A stretch of 64,000 nucleotides of DNA, taken from Gossypium raimondii. Its lineage: Eukaryota; Streptophyta; Magnoliopsida; Malvales; Malvaceae. The stretch is from NCBI RefSeq assembly GCF_025698545.1, contig NC_068575.1, forward strand, positions 49,051,980-49,115,979, in the 5' to 3' direction. A model generated the notes under the pieces. The model made no database searches and was not told where the DNA came from. It worked only from the letters and a program-made list of their open reading frames with translations. Positions 34,745 through 48,000 of this stretch are shown one piece after another. Both the position numbers and the translations under genes were made by a program. How positions within the stretch are numbered: position 1 is the stretch's first letter; every line of letters begins with the position of its first letter.

Positions 34745-37245
34745 TCTTCTACCTAGAAAGTCAAAAAATTACTTCCTCTGCCCCATGCAGCCATCGCATA
34801 CGCCGCTCCGTTGGCTTCTCGTGGTATGAACCGAAACTCAATATTCCAGAAAATTCTTGACATTGCTATTATTTTGTTTATAACTCCCCTGATGGCTGAT
34901 CTATCATTTCCATGGTTTTGCAGTTTTTTAATGACAATCCTTGAGTCCCCTTCCATGATAACATCGCTAAATCCTATTTCTTCAGCAAAAACGGCTCCTT
35001 TAAGGCATGTATACGCTTCAGCAATTGTTAGATATCTAACGTTGTGGATCAGGTAAGAACACAAACCTATTACAAGTCCTGTATAGTTTCTGATGATAAT
35101 TCCCGAGACTGCTTTGTTGCTTTGTTGAAGAAATGCAGAATCAAAATTAACTTTAACTTGACTTTTTGATGGGGGCTCCCAATGGGTAATCACTGTGTTA
35201 TGTTGACATTTTAGTGCTTCCTTTAGCTTATCAAGATCCGCTAAGTATGCTTTAATATAAGCCACAATCTCGCATGTTCTCTGTCGGATGCCTTCATGGA
35301 AATATATATTCTTGTTATGCCATATTGCCTATAATGACACTGCTAAGCATGAACATTTATATGCATTATTGAGATTGAAGGCCTCCGCTAACCATTGTTT
35401 CCATTCTTGATTTTCATGAACGGGGACCAATGTCAGTGTCATTTGCTGGAGGACTTGTTTTGCGAGGATGTAGTCTCGGAAGATGTAGCTTACAAACTCA
35501 TTTTCCCATAGATTAATTCGAACATTGCTGAGAATTTTTAGACTCCAAATTTTTGTAAAATAACTTCTAGTTAGATCCTGGTCTGTTGAAATTTCATTTC
35601 CCATCATATTTAAATCTTCTAAGACACACCTTTTGTAACCGTTTTTTACCGTGTATTCTCTCAACCTGTCACCTTACTAAAACCTTATATCTAGTTGCAG
35701 AGCGTTCCCCAAAGGAATGGATCCAATCTCACTAGCTTGTTCTTCTGGGAAAAACCCTCTCAAGGTTTCCTCCTTTCAGGTGACAGATTCATGATTTATA
35801 AGGTCTGCAACTAAAGTGTACCTATAATCAATATTCTGAAATTGTAATTTTCCTTCCTCAGGAAACCATGGATTGTTTCATATGTTAACTGATCTACTAT
35901 CTCTGATTCTTCAACCCATTCTTGATTCCAAAATACTCCGAGCGTTCCATATGCTTCTCTAGGTAAACGAAGGGTAAGCCCCTAGTTCGGCATTCAAAAA
36001 GTCACTTCATGGGTAGTATTTAGATTTCATTACTTGTACAAGTAAGCTTGTGGGATTGGTGATTAGCTTCCATCCTTGCTTTGCCAACAAGGCATTATTA
36101 AAATTTGATAAATCTCTAAATCTCATCCCCCATTGCGCCTTTAAGATGCATAATGACAACCACCAACACTAGTAAATACCCTTATCCGTTTTTAAATTTT
36201 ACCACCAGAATTTACACATAATATTCTCTAATTCCCGGCATAAAGAACTTGGTAATCTGCAACATTGCATAGCATAGATTGGAATGACTTGTAAGACTGA
36301 TTTGATAAAAACCTCTTTTCCTCCAATAGGCAAATTGCGAATGCTTCAGTTCTTCACTTTTGTCAAAAAAAATTATTTATTTCCACAAAAGCATTTCTCT
36401 TTCGCCTCCCCACCATTGTCAGTAATCCAAGGTATTTCTCCGGATTGTTGGTCATACGAACCCCCAACTCCCTTCCTATTTGCAATTTAACCGTATCGTT
36501 GACATTGTTGCTAAAGTAAATTAATGACTTTTTAAAATTCACCATCTGTCCCGATATTTTTTCATAGGCATTAATAACTGATCGAATTGCTAAAGCTCCT
36601 TCCACTGTTGCTTTTCCAAATAAGATACTGTCGTCAGCCAAAAAAAGGTGGGTTATTGACAAACACCCTCTATCTATTTTCCCCCCTTATATTTTTCTTT
36701 CCCTTTTTTACAATATTAAGAAGTCTTGAAAAGCCCTCAGCACAAATGATAAATAAATATGGGCTTAAGGGATCTCCTTGCCTTATTCCTCTAGTAGGAC
36801 TGAAACCAACCCCTTTCCTCCATTAAGCACAACGGAGTATGAAACGCTTTTGATGCACCCACTTGTCACAAAACCAAGCTTTCCCATCATATTTTCAACG
36901 AAAATCTACTTAACCTTACCGTATGCTTTGCTCATGTCTAGTTTTAGAGCAAAATTACCAATTCATATCTTTTCTTCTTAAAAGAGTACAATAATTCATA
37001 TGCCACTAATATGTTATCTGTAAGCTGTCTATCTAGGACAAAAGTGCCTTGTGCATCATCAATGTAGTAGCCAGGAGCCTTCCTAAATCTATTGACTATA
37101 TATCTTTTGAGATTATTTTATAAACTACACTGTAAAGGCTAATTGGCCTAAATTGTCCCATATTTTTTGGGTTTTGAACTTCTGGAATTAGGACAATGTT
37201 GGTATCGTTAATTACACTTAATTCTTTTTGGTTGTTCAAAATTTC
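34745..37245 (-). pseudogene. LINE (L1-type non-LTR retrotransposon) fragment: RT, zf-RVT, RNase H
   Basis: Read leftward, the reverse transcriptase begins at about 37240 (NDTNIVLIPEVQNPKNMGQF, PISLYSVVYKII). It continues through [30 protein letters not shown] and the catalytic box HLFLADDSILFGKA (with the ADDS variant of F/Y-A-D-D). A zf-RVT-like segment follows (YTVKNGYKRCVLED, 35664-35329), then a 170-aa RNase H ORF at 35265-34753 (KVNFDSAF, GDSRIVIKKLQNH, ANGAAYAMA). The frame is broken by stops and shifts (between 37150 and 36663, and around 35700-36360). ORF1 and endonuclease are absent, as in a 5'-truncated LINE. No poly-A tail was identified. Confidence 0.85.
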
Positions 37246-37258
37246 TTATCGAATGATT

Positions 37259-37438
37259 ATATGATCTTGAATTTTTATGCTAAGCTAAAAGTAAAGAAAA
37301 ATCCTTACAATTAATTAATTTTATTTTTCATGCCAAATAAAACACGAATTTTTCATCACTTTTTACCCAAACGATAAACAAGCAATTAATGGATTTTCCT
37401 TTACTTTTAGCTTAGCATTGAAAGATTCAAGATTATAT
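37259..37438. mobile_element. 180-bp hairpin MITE (long terminal inverted repeats)
   Basis: The left arm (ATATGATCTTGAAT, then GCTAAGCTAAAAGTAAAG, then AAAATCC) is mirrored by the right arm, whose reverse complement reads ATATAATCTTGAAT ... GCTAAGCTAAAAGTAAAGG ... AAATCC. The arms of about 46 bases differ at only a few positions and enclose about 85 bases of AT-rich loop. There is no ORF. The 5' end of the LINE fragment lies about 15 bases to the left. Confidence 0.75.
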
Positions 37439-40400
37439 TTTTCATAGACAATTATTAAATATGAGTTATTCGAGTTGATTTTATTAAGAATAATCTAGAA
37501 ACATAAAATAAAATTTTACGATTTAGAAAGAGATTAAATTAGTTAATTTAATTATTTTCAATATTTCAATAACAAATCGGTTGGCATTATCAAAATTCTT
37601 TTAACAATTTATTTAATTGATTTTTATGCTTTAAAATTTAAAATTTCAATATTGAAAAAAATGAAATTGGGTGATCAAAATAAAAGTATAAACATGATGT
37701 GGCATGTATAGTCTAACTGTCGTTAGATATTTAGTGATTAGGTGACTAAAATGAAAGCATCTTAAAATTTGAATGATAAATTACAAGAATTTTATTTTGG
37801 GTGACCAAAATGAAAATATTCTAAAAATTGAGTGACCAACTAGATCTTCATGACCGAAATAACACTCCTATATCTCATAAACATGGGCTTTTTTAGGAAT
37901 CTAACACTATAAGTTTAAAAAATTATGAAAATGACCCAATTTCAAGATTAATTATGAGAATTACCTGATTTCTATAGTAGAATTGAGTGTTGCCACTTTC
38001 TCAGGTGACACCACCCTAAAAATATAAATAATATTAATTTTTTTAGTGCCGCCTAACAAATGGATAGAATTGGACTGAAACGTGCAGGGGAAAAATGTCC
38101 AAGGACTTGATGAAATATCGGAGTAACTTTTTTTTCCTTTTCAACAAGTACATTTTTTATATAATAATAAAATAATTTAATTGGTAATGTTTAGTATAAA
38201 AAAAAAAGAAATTTTTTTATAAAAATTATTACTCATATTTCTAATTACATATTTAAATTTACATTAACTTTTTTATATCTAATTATTGTAATATATACCT
38301 CATATTATTACATTAATAATCAAACGAGGTATGAATAATTTGATTGAGAAATAATTATTAGTTTAAACATGATATGAGAGTAAAAAGTGAAATGTTGAGA
38401 TGTAGAAAAATTCTTATTTTTTTTAAAAAAGAATTGATGGTTAGGTAATGATTAAGCCAAAAAAGTAAGTGCTATGGCCGGTTGATCAGATGTCATCGAC
38501 TTCTACTATAGCAAATGTGTTATTTTCTTAAATAATTTTTTTGTATACATCATTTTCGTAATTAATTAATATGTTAAGAGTATTTTTATATAAAATCTGA
38601 AATGCATTGATAACAGTGGGGTCCATATTTGGGTTTGAGTTTGACTTTAGTTGCTTTCCTGACATCAGGCAGTTTCTTATCCACAGAAAATTGAAATAAA
38701 ATCAAGGCGTTCCACAATGTCCTTTCTCAGAAAAATAATATTAAAACAATAATTTATTATCTAAATAATGTATACCCACTTAATCAATTTCCAAAGCATC
38801 TAAATTTTAAAATTCAATATTATCTCAATTGAACTAGAACGATTGAACCAAAAATAGGTCGAGTATCAAATCGAGCTAAAAAATCGATTAAATCAACAAT
38901 TGAACTAATTTGATTAATTGGTCTCCAAAATGGTTGGCCTGATCGGTCAAAACAGATAATTTATAAAAAAATATATAAAAATTGGTTCAACAGTCAGTTC
39001 AATTGGTTCTTTTAGTTCGGTTTAATCAGTTCATACCGATTCATAGGACAATTGGATTTTAAATTTTTTAAACTTTTTTAACCTTTAAAATTTTTTTGCC
39101 AATTTGGTCCGTACCCTTTAAAATTACGTAACTTTTTAAATTATTTTTTCCATATTTTAAATAACATAAAATTTTTTACAAACTCTTTAAAATTCAAAAA
39201 TAAAAATATTTTTTAATATAAAAAAATCAAAATTCAATGATATCTAAATCGGATTGGTTGAACCAAAAATCGTCTGGTATCATCCTGGTGAGAGGTAAAC
39301 AATTGATTGACCCACCGATTTTTAGTCCAATTTAAATAAAATTTAAATTTTTTTATATTTTCAAAATATTTAAATTTTCTATTTTTTATTTTAAAATTTT
39401 AAAGAGTTTTTATTTTTTATAATTTAAAAAATATATCTTTTAAAATATGAAAACAGTTTTCAAATGCCCAAATCGCCACAAACAATGCCGGAGACTAGAA
39501 TTTTTATTGCTCAAAATATATAATTTGAGTAAATAAAAGTGAGTTTATATTATTTAGATAATAAATTATTATTTTGTAAAAAGTTATTTGTAAACTCAAC
39601 TCCTCTCTTCCAAACAATATTACCACTTCTTTTATTAGAAAAAAGGTTTCTTTTGTGAATTTGGCAAAAAAAAAGTTGCAAATATGGATACACTTTCACG
39701 AATGTTTCCTTCAAATTTACACTAAAGTTTTCGAAGTCATATTACACTACCGGTTATCGATTTGAATAGTTAAATTAATTTGTTTAATAATTTATTAAAA
39801 TTTATAAAACTTAAAAATATATATATTTTAAAAATTTTAATTTAATCTGTATTGATTTATGAATCAATTAAAGTTTTTAAATCGAACTCATGATTAAATT
39901 AATTGGACTACTAATTCTTAATTTAATCGATCAAATCGATTCAACAAACAATTCGACCGATTCACAAATTAAAAAAACCTGAAAAATGAAAAAAAAGAGA
40001 AATGAAAAAAAAACTAAAGAGAAAAAAGTCCTAAGTTAATCTCCCAAATGCAACAATTGTTACCATAGATACACCACCTACTTTTTAAAATTTATATTAA
40101 TATTTATTGAAAAAGTCAAAAGGTTGACCCGTTAATTTTTTTACCTATTATAGGATTGGGTAAACTACACCGATCATTCCTAAATTTTGTTTAAAATTAC
40201 ATTTCGGTCACTCAACCTTCAAAAGTTACATAATAGTCACTAACGTTATTAAATTATTGCATTTTTGTCACTCAACTTTTCTATAGAGATATATAACTTT
40301 TATCAGTAATTCCATTTCATTTATATTATATTCTATATCATATATATTTTAAAATAAAACAAGGGCTCTAAAGAAATATCTCAAATAACAAAAAAAAAGA

Positions 40401-41733
40401 ATATCACTTTGATTTCATGCAAAAGGGACTTTTTGTTTTTATTTCCAATTTCCATGAACTGGATTGGTTAGTACCCGGTCGAGCTCATTTTCTTATTTGC
40501 AACTCAAATAACTCATTTTTTTCTATGATTCTACGATTTGACTATTAAATTTAGTTAAAAAAGTAATGTTGCACCTTAATTTAAAAGGTTAATAGTTAAT
40601 TTGGTCCTTGAACTATAGTTAAAAAATCATTTTGGTATTTTTAAAATATCCTTAACAATAATTGTAAAAATGTAAAAGTCTTAAAATAAATAATTCATAC
40701 AAAAATCAATTGTAGCAAGGAAAAACAAAAAATTGCAATTAGTTTTTCCACATCTAATCTCATAAAAATCAAAATCTTTGAACTTTCACAAAAGAATACA
40801 TTAAATACTCATTCACTTTGATCTTACTTTTGTTTTTCATTTACTTTGTTGTTTTACGCTCTTTTTATATTCATCTTTCTTTGCCTTTTCTTGTTTCTTT
40901 TCTCTTTTTTCATGCAGATTGGCTTCGACTCCGCTCTTTCCAGATAATTAATATATATGTGTGTATTATTTATAGTTGAAAGAAGTTGAAATTTGAGAGA
41001 GCAAATGATGGGGTTGTAGAAGAAGAAGAGCATTTTGTATTATAAATTTTAAAATCTAAAATTTCAAAATTGAAAGTTACTCAAAAACCTAATCAATCAA
41101 GTAATTGGGGTTACAAAAAGAAAAGATGGGTTTAGAAAAGAAGTAAGGTGCTTTGTATTATAAATTAAAAGAAAAAAACTCAAATTTCAATAAATGAAAC
41201 TTACCAAAGAATTGAGGCAATACAATAGGACATTTTGCTCCTCTCTTTCCCTCTTCTTTTTTTCTCCTTTCTTTTCTTTTTATAATTATCAAGAAAATAT
41301 TATAAATAGACCATTGATAGTAGAAGTTTTTATGATTCTTAAAATGAAAGCAATGTTGCAAGTCTAGATTTTGTTTTTGAAAACTTGAGCAGCAACAATC
41401 GATCTAATAGTGGAATCAATCTTAAAAAAAACTAATTGAGATGTATTTTACTAGGACTTTGAGAATAAATAAAACAAAATAAATTTTGCAAAGCAATTTC
41501 TCGATAAAATAACATGAAGTTATTAATGTGATTAAAGGCATCCATCAACGGTGGAAAACAAATCAATTTAGTTTGAAATTTTAAGATTTTTATATAATAA
41601 AAATTTCAAGAAATGTTAGTTTAATTTTTTAGTTTTAAATTTAATTTTTTAGATTTGTACATATTTAAATAAAAATTATTCTTTTTAATTATTTTTATAG
41701 ATTTTTAAATAAATTTTAAGGTAAATTACATAT
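37439..41733. other. AT-rich intergenic region with degenerate dispersed repeats
   Basis: No gene supported. Repeats of the 'GGTGACCAAAATGAAA' type lie at about 37660-37860. Words like TTGGTTCAACAGTCAGTTCAATTGG at about 38830-39310 and 39760-39970 match the spacer at 17040-17130. A further dispersed repeat lies at 40150-40300. The ORF at 41158-41361 is low-complexity. Telling single mutated elements apart is not possible by eye. Confidence 0.55.
40150..40300. repeat. Dispersed 'GGGTAAACTACACC ... GTCACTCAAC' repeat
   Basis: GGGTAAACTACACCGATCAT is followed by TTTCGGTCACTCAACC and TTTGTCACTCAACTTTTC, phrases repeated within the block. An inverted relative with GAGTGACCAACTAG and GGTGACCAAAATG is at about 37660-37860. 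This fits an old, abundant MITE family, but no clean ends are seen. Confidence 0.45.
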
Positions 41734-43240
41734 GTCACACCCACAATATAAGGGGTTAGTTGTAATAAATAAGTAAGAAATAAGCTTTAGGCTTGATGGT
41801 TAAGTAGTTTATACATTCCTTAAAGGTATCTCTCCTTGATAGCAAGTTAATTTTACATGTTTAATGCAATCTAATTTTTGTCAATTTTTTAATAGAATGC
41901 TACTAAGCTTTTGATTTCTTGCTTAAATTTTATCAGGGACGCAATTGGAGTGCTGAAGTTCAAAAACAAACAAAATCAGGCTAAATTGAAACAAAAAGCA
42001 AGTTGGGGGCTGAATTGAAAATTGCAGAATTATTTTTGGGCTAATAAAAAAAATCAAACTTTTGACTTTGACAAATTCTATATTTAGAAAATCTAATATT
42101 GTGGTTGGTTGTTAAGCATGATTCTAAGAGTAAATTATGTGAAATTAGTTATTTGTGAGGTGCATATAAGTATATAAAGACTTGTAATTGTGGTATTAGA
42201 ACACACTTGAATTTAAAAAGGCAATTAGCATATTCTTGCGTTAAATATTCTGCCATTTCTTTCCTCTTTTTATACTTTGGTGCAATTTCCTTTTTAGTCC
42301 TCACTTTTCTCCACCTATTATCTTTCATTGAAATCCACTCTCATAATCTAATCAAGTATGATTAATTTCATGCTCAGCTAATCTCGTTTAGCTTTAGGCC
42401 AGTTATTATTCCGATCGAGAATCATGAGAAATGGACCCGTGCTAGAACCTTACGGCACGATATTCATTCTCTCTCCAGAATATGGGATAGTCACAATCGT
42501 CCCTTAAAGTTAATTCAATTTCAACTCAAAAAGTGCACGTTGGGTTGAAGTAGTTTGGCGTACAGTTGGGAAAACGAGACAGTCGTCTGCAGCGTTCGGG
42601 TTCTCGCGAACAAATTGGCGTGTCCAGGTGGGAAAAGGCCTAGTGGATTCCGTCAAGGGAGATAGGGATCTGATTTAAACGATCCACGCGGTTGAGGTCA
42701 CTAATTCGAGTTAGGCTCTTTTAGATCATAAGGCTGCCGAGATCTTAAATTGCGAACGCATGTTACGTGGTTAAATAGTCGGTAAGGGTTGGTTTGTAGG
42801 GCGTACTAGAATCAACTGCACAAGGAAGAGTTAGCTGTTAAGGTATCATTGATCTCTATAACCAACTTATCGTTTCGAAGGAAAATTTCACTTTCAATGA
42901 TTAACTCGAGTTTGTAATATTTTTAGTCTAAGGTTAAGAATTTGCACATTTGATTATCTAATTTAGTTTCAGTTATTTAATTTTGTATTTATAATTCAAT
43001 TAATATTTTTTTTCTATTTGTTTTCTATATTTTTAACCCTAATAAACTAAAACCCATTCGTTTTATTTTTCAGCACATCACGTTACAAGTCGTGAGCACG
43101 ACAACTGCCACGACTTTGGTATCTGGTCCTGCAAAAAGCAATATTAGGAATCCACGTCCCTGTGGGATTGACCCTGCTTCTCTATACTACTATTTAGTTT
43201 AGTTAGAATGTAGGAAATTTATATTTGGTGGCCTTGACAA
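41734..43240 (+). mobile_element. LTR-like segment, probably gypsy-derived
   Basis: Opens TGTCACACCCACAATATAAG. It holds a tRNA-like phrase at about 41785-41850 (GGCTTGATGGTTAAG), a TATA-like TATATAAAG (about 42172), a GC-richer untranslated stretch (42360-42860), and a CCTGTGGGATTGACCCTGC block near 43160 that I associate with the 3' part of plant gypsy LTRs. No target duplication or coding domain was found, so limits and family are tentative. Confidence 0.4.
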
Positions 43241-45072
43241 CTATCACTCCCATTAAAAAAAATCAGCAAACTAGGATGAAAAATCACACTAAAATAAGTA
43301 TTAATTGGAGGAAAAATTGAATAAGAATAGGCAACAGCCCAAATCATTAAACATGCTTGTTTCCCCCTCCCTTACCCAAGTTTGAACCACCCTTACCCAA
43401 TCCTATTCTTTTATTATTTTTCAGCCAAAAATTTGGGAAAAGCACCCATGTCGCACCTAGGGTTTCCAAACCTTAGGTATTTAAGCAATTTATCTCCTAA
43501 TTGGTTTTCAATTTCCCTTTTTTTTCAAATCCTATTAGAAGTTGGTCCTTTTCGCTCCTTATATTTCCCCCTTTATCTTTTTCATCCTATTCTTTACAAC
43601 ATATTTTCTCTCCATTGCCGGAATTATTTTTGCTTCCTGAAACATAATCAAATCTCGATTGAACCGTTTCCTATTGGATTCATAATTGCCATTAGCTTCA
43701 ACCTTAGTCTTAACCAAGAATCCGTAAGAATAACTCGATCCTAGTGTTTGAATTTGAATCTTCATGGAATTTTTATCTAACAATAATCTTACAAGTGACT
43801 AAACGATTTTTTTAGGTTTTATATCGAATCTTTTCATTAACCTTGATGAATCTTGATAAATCTTAGAAATAAAATGTTAACCCATGTGAAAATTATCATC
43901 TGAAGGACCCGATTTAGGTGCATCGGACCAGATTTAAACGCAGGGAACGAGGTTTGAGATCTTGGAGACAAGTTTGTGTTCTTTTACAAGTGAATCGAGA
44001 CAAATCGTGCTTTGGAGTATGGCCACACGACCAGCCAGACTAGTGTGTGGTCCACCCGTGTGGACCACACGACCCCTCATATAGCCATGTCCCCTTGAAA
44101 CCCTAAGTTTTTTTATTCTCACACAGCTTAGACCCTTCCATACAGCTTACCACACAGTCGTGTCTCCCTTGTAGCATAATTTTGCAATTTCCACACAACC
44201 TAGCCACACGGTCGTGTACCCCTTCCACATGGTCCAGGGCATTCCACACATTCTGGTCACACGACCATATGTTATTTGTATCTCAGATTTTATAGCTTTG
44301 GCCCAAAATTTTTATGTTTTGTTTAGTTTAGCCCCTAAATAGTTCTCGAATTGATTTTAGTGTTTTATTTTATTCAATTAAGTCTCTGATAATATGAATT
44401 ATGTTAGAACCCATGAATTAATTAACCGTATTAATATGATGTTTATATATTTCCATGAATTATGAACGATACGTATGACTATTGTTGTAGTGTTTGTGAT
44501 TGTACGTATAGTATGCTTTATGACACTGTCAAACCGAACACTTAATAAGCATGACTTTCGCTACCGAGTTGATTTATTATAAGCATATTATTTGCCACTA
44601 TATTGAATTGTTATAAGCATATTGATTGCTACCATATTGTTCTGTTAAAAGCATAATTAAATTCTACCGCATTGATCCATTTTGAGCTTGTCATATTGCA
44701 TATTGCATGGGTGGGACGATATGTATGAAGGAAAAAGTGGCAATTTATCTACAAATTTACTGTGCACCCACAACCTAGTGGCAGGTTTCATCTACGAATT
44801 TTTGCTATGTATCCACAGCCTAGTTGCAAATTTTATCTGCAAAACCAGTGGTGGTTAAACCACAACCCGACTAGGTGGTTGGAGTTTAAGGGAACTCTCA
44901 TTATGGTGTGTAGAGGTAGGGTATGATCTTTTTTGTTAAACCGAAATTGTATGACATTCATAAAGCATGTGTATACAAAGTGAATTTTCTGAGATGGCAT
45001 ATATATGTATACATTGTTGAAGTGGTATGAAATATCGATATTCTGATACTGCTATTGTGTATTATTCTATGT
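43241..45072 (+). mobile_element. LTR-like remnant with ACACGG/CGTGTGG motifs
   Basis: Between about 44020 and 44270 the sequence is dense in CACACGACC, CACACGGTCGTGT and GTGTGGTCC words, as in the LTR part at 15870-16110. Two sets of short tandem repeats follow: TTATAAGCATATT.. units at about 44575-44680, and a GTGGCA..TTT..ATCTACAAATTT..CCACA..CCTAG unit of about 45 bases at about 44745-44850. The 120-aa frame at 43382-43744 has no recognisable domain and is not called as a gene. The block ends where LTR D begins. Confidence 0.4.
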
Positions 45073-48000
45073 TGTAACAAATCGTTTTTCTGTAGTGTTA
45101 GAAACAACGATTTTGGGACCACATTTCTGACAAGAGAGTCCATAGATGTAGTTAAATATAGTATCATAGTGAATCGTGGTTTAATCGATTTTATAAATTG
45201 ACCAGTTAGACAAAGTTCAAGTGGTGCATATCGAAAGTCAGTAGTTTTGGTAAATTAGGGATCGGGACCTCATTTTCATAAACCGAGCTCATAAATATTA
45301 TTTTTGAATATTTATGGAGCTATTATATGAGTGGGTTGAATTTTGGTTCAAAAATTGTATTGATTAGATAGTTAATTGAGGAAAAAAGGACTAAATTATA
45401 AAAGATGTAAAACTTAATCCTTATTTAATTATACTAACTAAATGGCTTAATTATTAAACATGAAAGGGTTTATGTTGTAATTAAACCATAATGTAACATT
45501 ATGGACGGTTGGCGGAATGTTTAACTTAAAATTTTATTAGTTAAAAATGATAAATTAATAAAATAAGGTAATTAAAAATAAAATAAAATGGTGTATCATC
45601 TTTCATTTTTGTTCCCACCACCAAAATTAGAAAACCATACCTTGGGGAGCCATTTTTAAAGCTTCCAAGGTTCAACCAACACAAAAATCTTTGCATGTAA
45701 GTCAAATTTAACTCTATTTTTAATAATTTTTATATTTTTTGAGATCGTTGCAGTTAGATCTAATTAACTCGCATCTCTGTTTTCAAAATTGTTAAAGATT
45801 TTAAAGTTTCTATTTATGTTAATTTAAGTTTTTGAATGTTGCTAGTAGATTTTGAAGCTTAGAAATGAAATAGGATTAACTTCATAAGTAAATTTTATTA
45901 GTTTTGAGTTTAAGAACTAAATTGTGAATATCTTCAAATTGATATAATTTTTTTGTAAATTTGATAATAGGAGGCTTTATATGGACATAATTGAAGTGGG
46001 TTTAAAATTTGGAGTTCAAATTCGGAAGATGTGATAAGTTCAGTTTTAGGGACTAAATTGAATAAAATACAAAAGTTTAGGGTCATTCAAATAATAAAAT
46101 CAAACTGATATATACTTATAATAGAATGATATAAGATGTTTGGAATTGATAAATTAAATTGAATTATTGAATAGATAGAAAATTAGATCAAATTGAAGTT
46201 GGTCGGGGAAATGACAAAATTTGTTGATTATTCCTTAGAGGGTTGTTTGCTTGTTGTCTTGACCAGGTAAGTTCATACGATATGTTTTTGTTAAATGGTT
46301 ATGCATTTATAATTATAATTGTAATTATATTTAATTAAAATTTTAATTTTTAAAATTCGCATACAAAAAGATGAGTGAGGGATTAAATTGAATATGATGA
46401 ATTGCAAATTGAAAAATTATGGAATTTACTTTAAATTGAACTGAAATAGAATATATTATGAGATGATGTGATGAAATGAGCTAGACTAATTCGATTTAGA
46501 CCGGTTGATAGTGATATGGAGTGAACTGAATAGATTCATAAATATTAGATATTATTTGAAATGTGAAATTGTGCTATGTGGTGATGAAATATACTATTAT
46601 AAATGAGAATATGAATTAGATGAATTTTATTTTGATATTGAAATGAAGAATTGGTTATAAACGAATGTGAAAATTGTTACCTTATTAATTGTTTAGGCAG
46701 GGTCGGGTATGGTTGGCATACCATAAGATAGGAAGAGTTCAGGGTTATACAACTACGTGGCAGGGAGTGCTGGGCACCCCATTTGTTGGTTATACCGACC
46801 AATGTTGGGTACATTTATTTGTCGATTTTTTCGGCCAGTGTAAGGCGCAATTTATTATTTCGGTTTATCCGATATGCAATGAGTGCCAAATTGGTGTGTT
46901 GGTTGTATCTGCGTATTCGTCCAAGTCCAAGTCATGTTAATAGAGAAATAAATGGTAAAAATGAAATATCCAATATTTGAAATAGTAAATGATGTGAAAT
47001 GAAAGTGAAATGTGTAATGGAATATGAAATTTATGGAATGAATTGGAAACATTGATTAATTATGTTCAATGAATCTATGAATTTGGAAATTGAGATGGAA
47101 TGTGATTCATAATTCGTATTATGAAATGAATTAGTAAATGACATTAAATTGACAATTGATATATGTATTTGGTATAAAGATGAATTAATATGAAATGGAA
47201 ATGAAGTTTATATGATTTTATATGAATTTGATTGAGAATTCAAACTATGAAATGAAAAATAATGTTTGGCATTAATTTGAAATGGGATGTATTACGGGTA
47301 AATAGATTGTATGATATGATTAAGATGATGAATTGATTAAATGATTATTTGTTTTATGAATGATAATGAAATGTGGAATTAAGTGAATTGAAATGTTATA
47401 TGGTATGATAAATGTTGAACTCACCTTTTTAATATTTGATTTGCCATGATAGGTAAACTTTATCAAGCTAAGTAGCATGTAGTGTATAATTATAACCTGA
47501 GGTAAGTTATTGGGTGTTAATACCTATGAACTTACTAAGCATTTGTAATGCTTACTCTCTTGTTTCCTTTTTCCCTGTAGTGACAACTTGCATAACGTGT
47601 CAAGAGGATCATCGAGAAGCTCGCACTATCTCGGTATTGATTATGTAGTCTTTTTATCGTTTAAAACTTGGTTTTGTGGCATGTATATAGGCGATTCATT
47701 TTTAGTCAATTTTGAATGTTGGTACTTTGGTAGCTTGATATGTGTGGTATGGTTTATGCCAACTTTGGTATTTAGAAGGTTAATGATAATGGCAAGTTTG
47801 AATGATATTATTTATATGATTTAGTTTGTGGTATGCAATGGTTAAGGCATGATTTGTATATAACTTGAGTTAATGCTTTGTTGGTGCCAATAAAGGCATT
47901 TTGGTTGTATGTTTAGATGGTTATATAAATGGAGGCTTTGATTTTGAAATGTGCATATGATATGTATTTAGTATTGATGTGAATGAATGTGTTTGAATGA

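Noticed and set aside
41734-43240. Considered as another solo LTR of the A-C family
   Set aside because: It opens TGTCACACCC rather than TGTAACA, lacks the GGGGTGTTACA end, and no 5-bp duplication was found; kept only as an LTR-like segment.
43382-43744. 120-aa open frame on the plus strand
   Set aside because: Composition is Phe/Leu/Ser/Asn-rich as expected from AT-rich DNA, with no domain, splice context or start context. It lies in LTR-like sequence.
46689-46940. Plus-strand frame of 83 aa in LTR D
   Set aside because: It lies inside the putative LTR intron over inverted repeats; Cys/Gln/Val content mirrors the repeats and no domain is visible.
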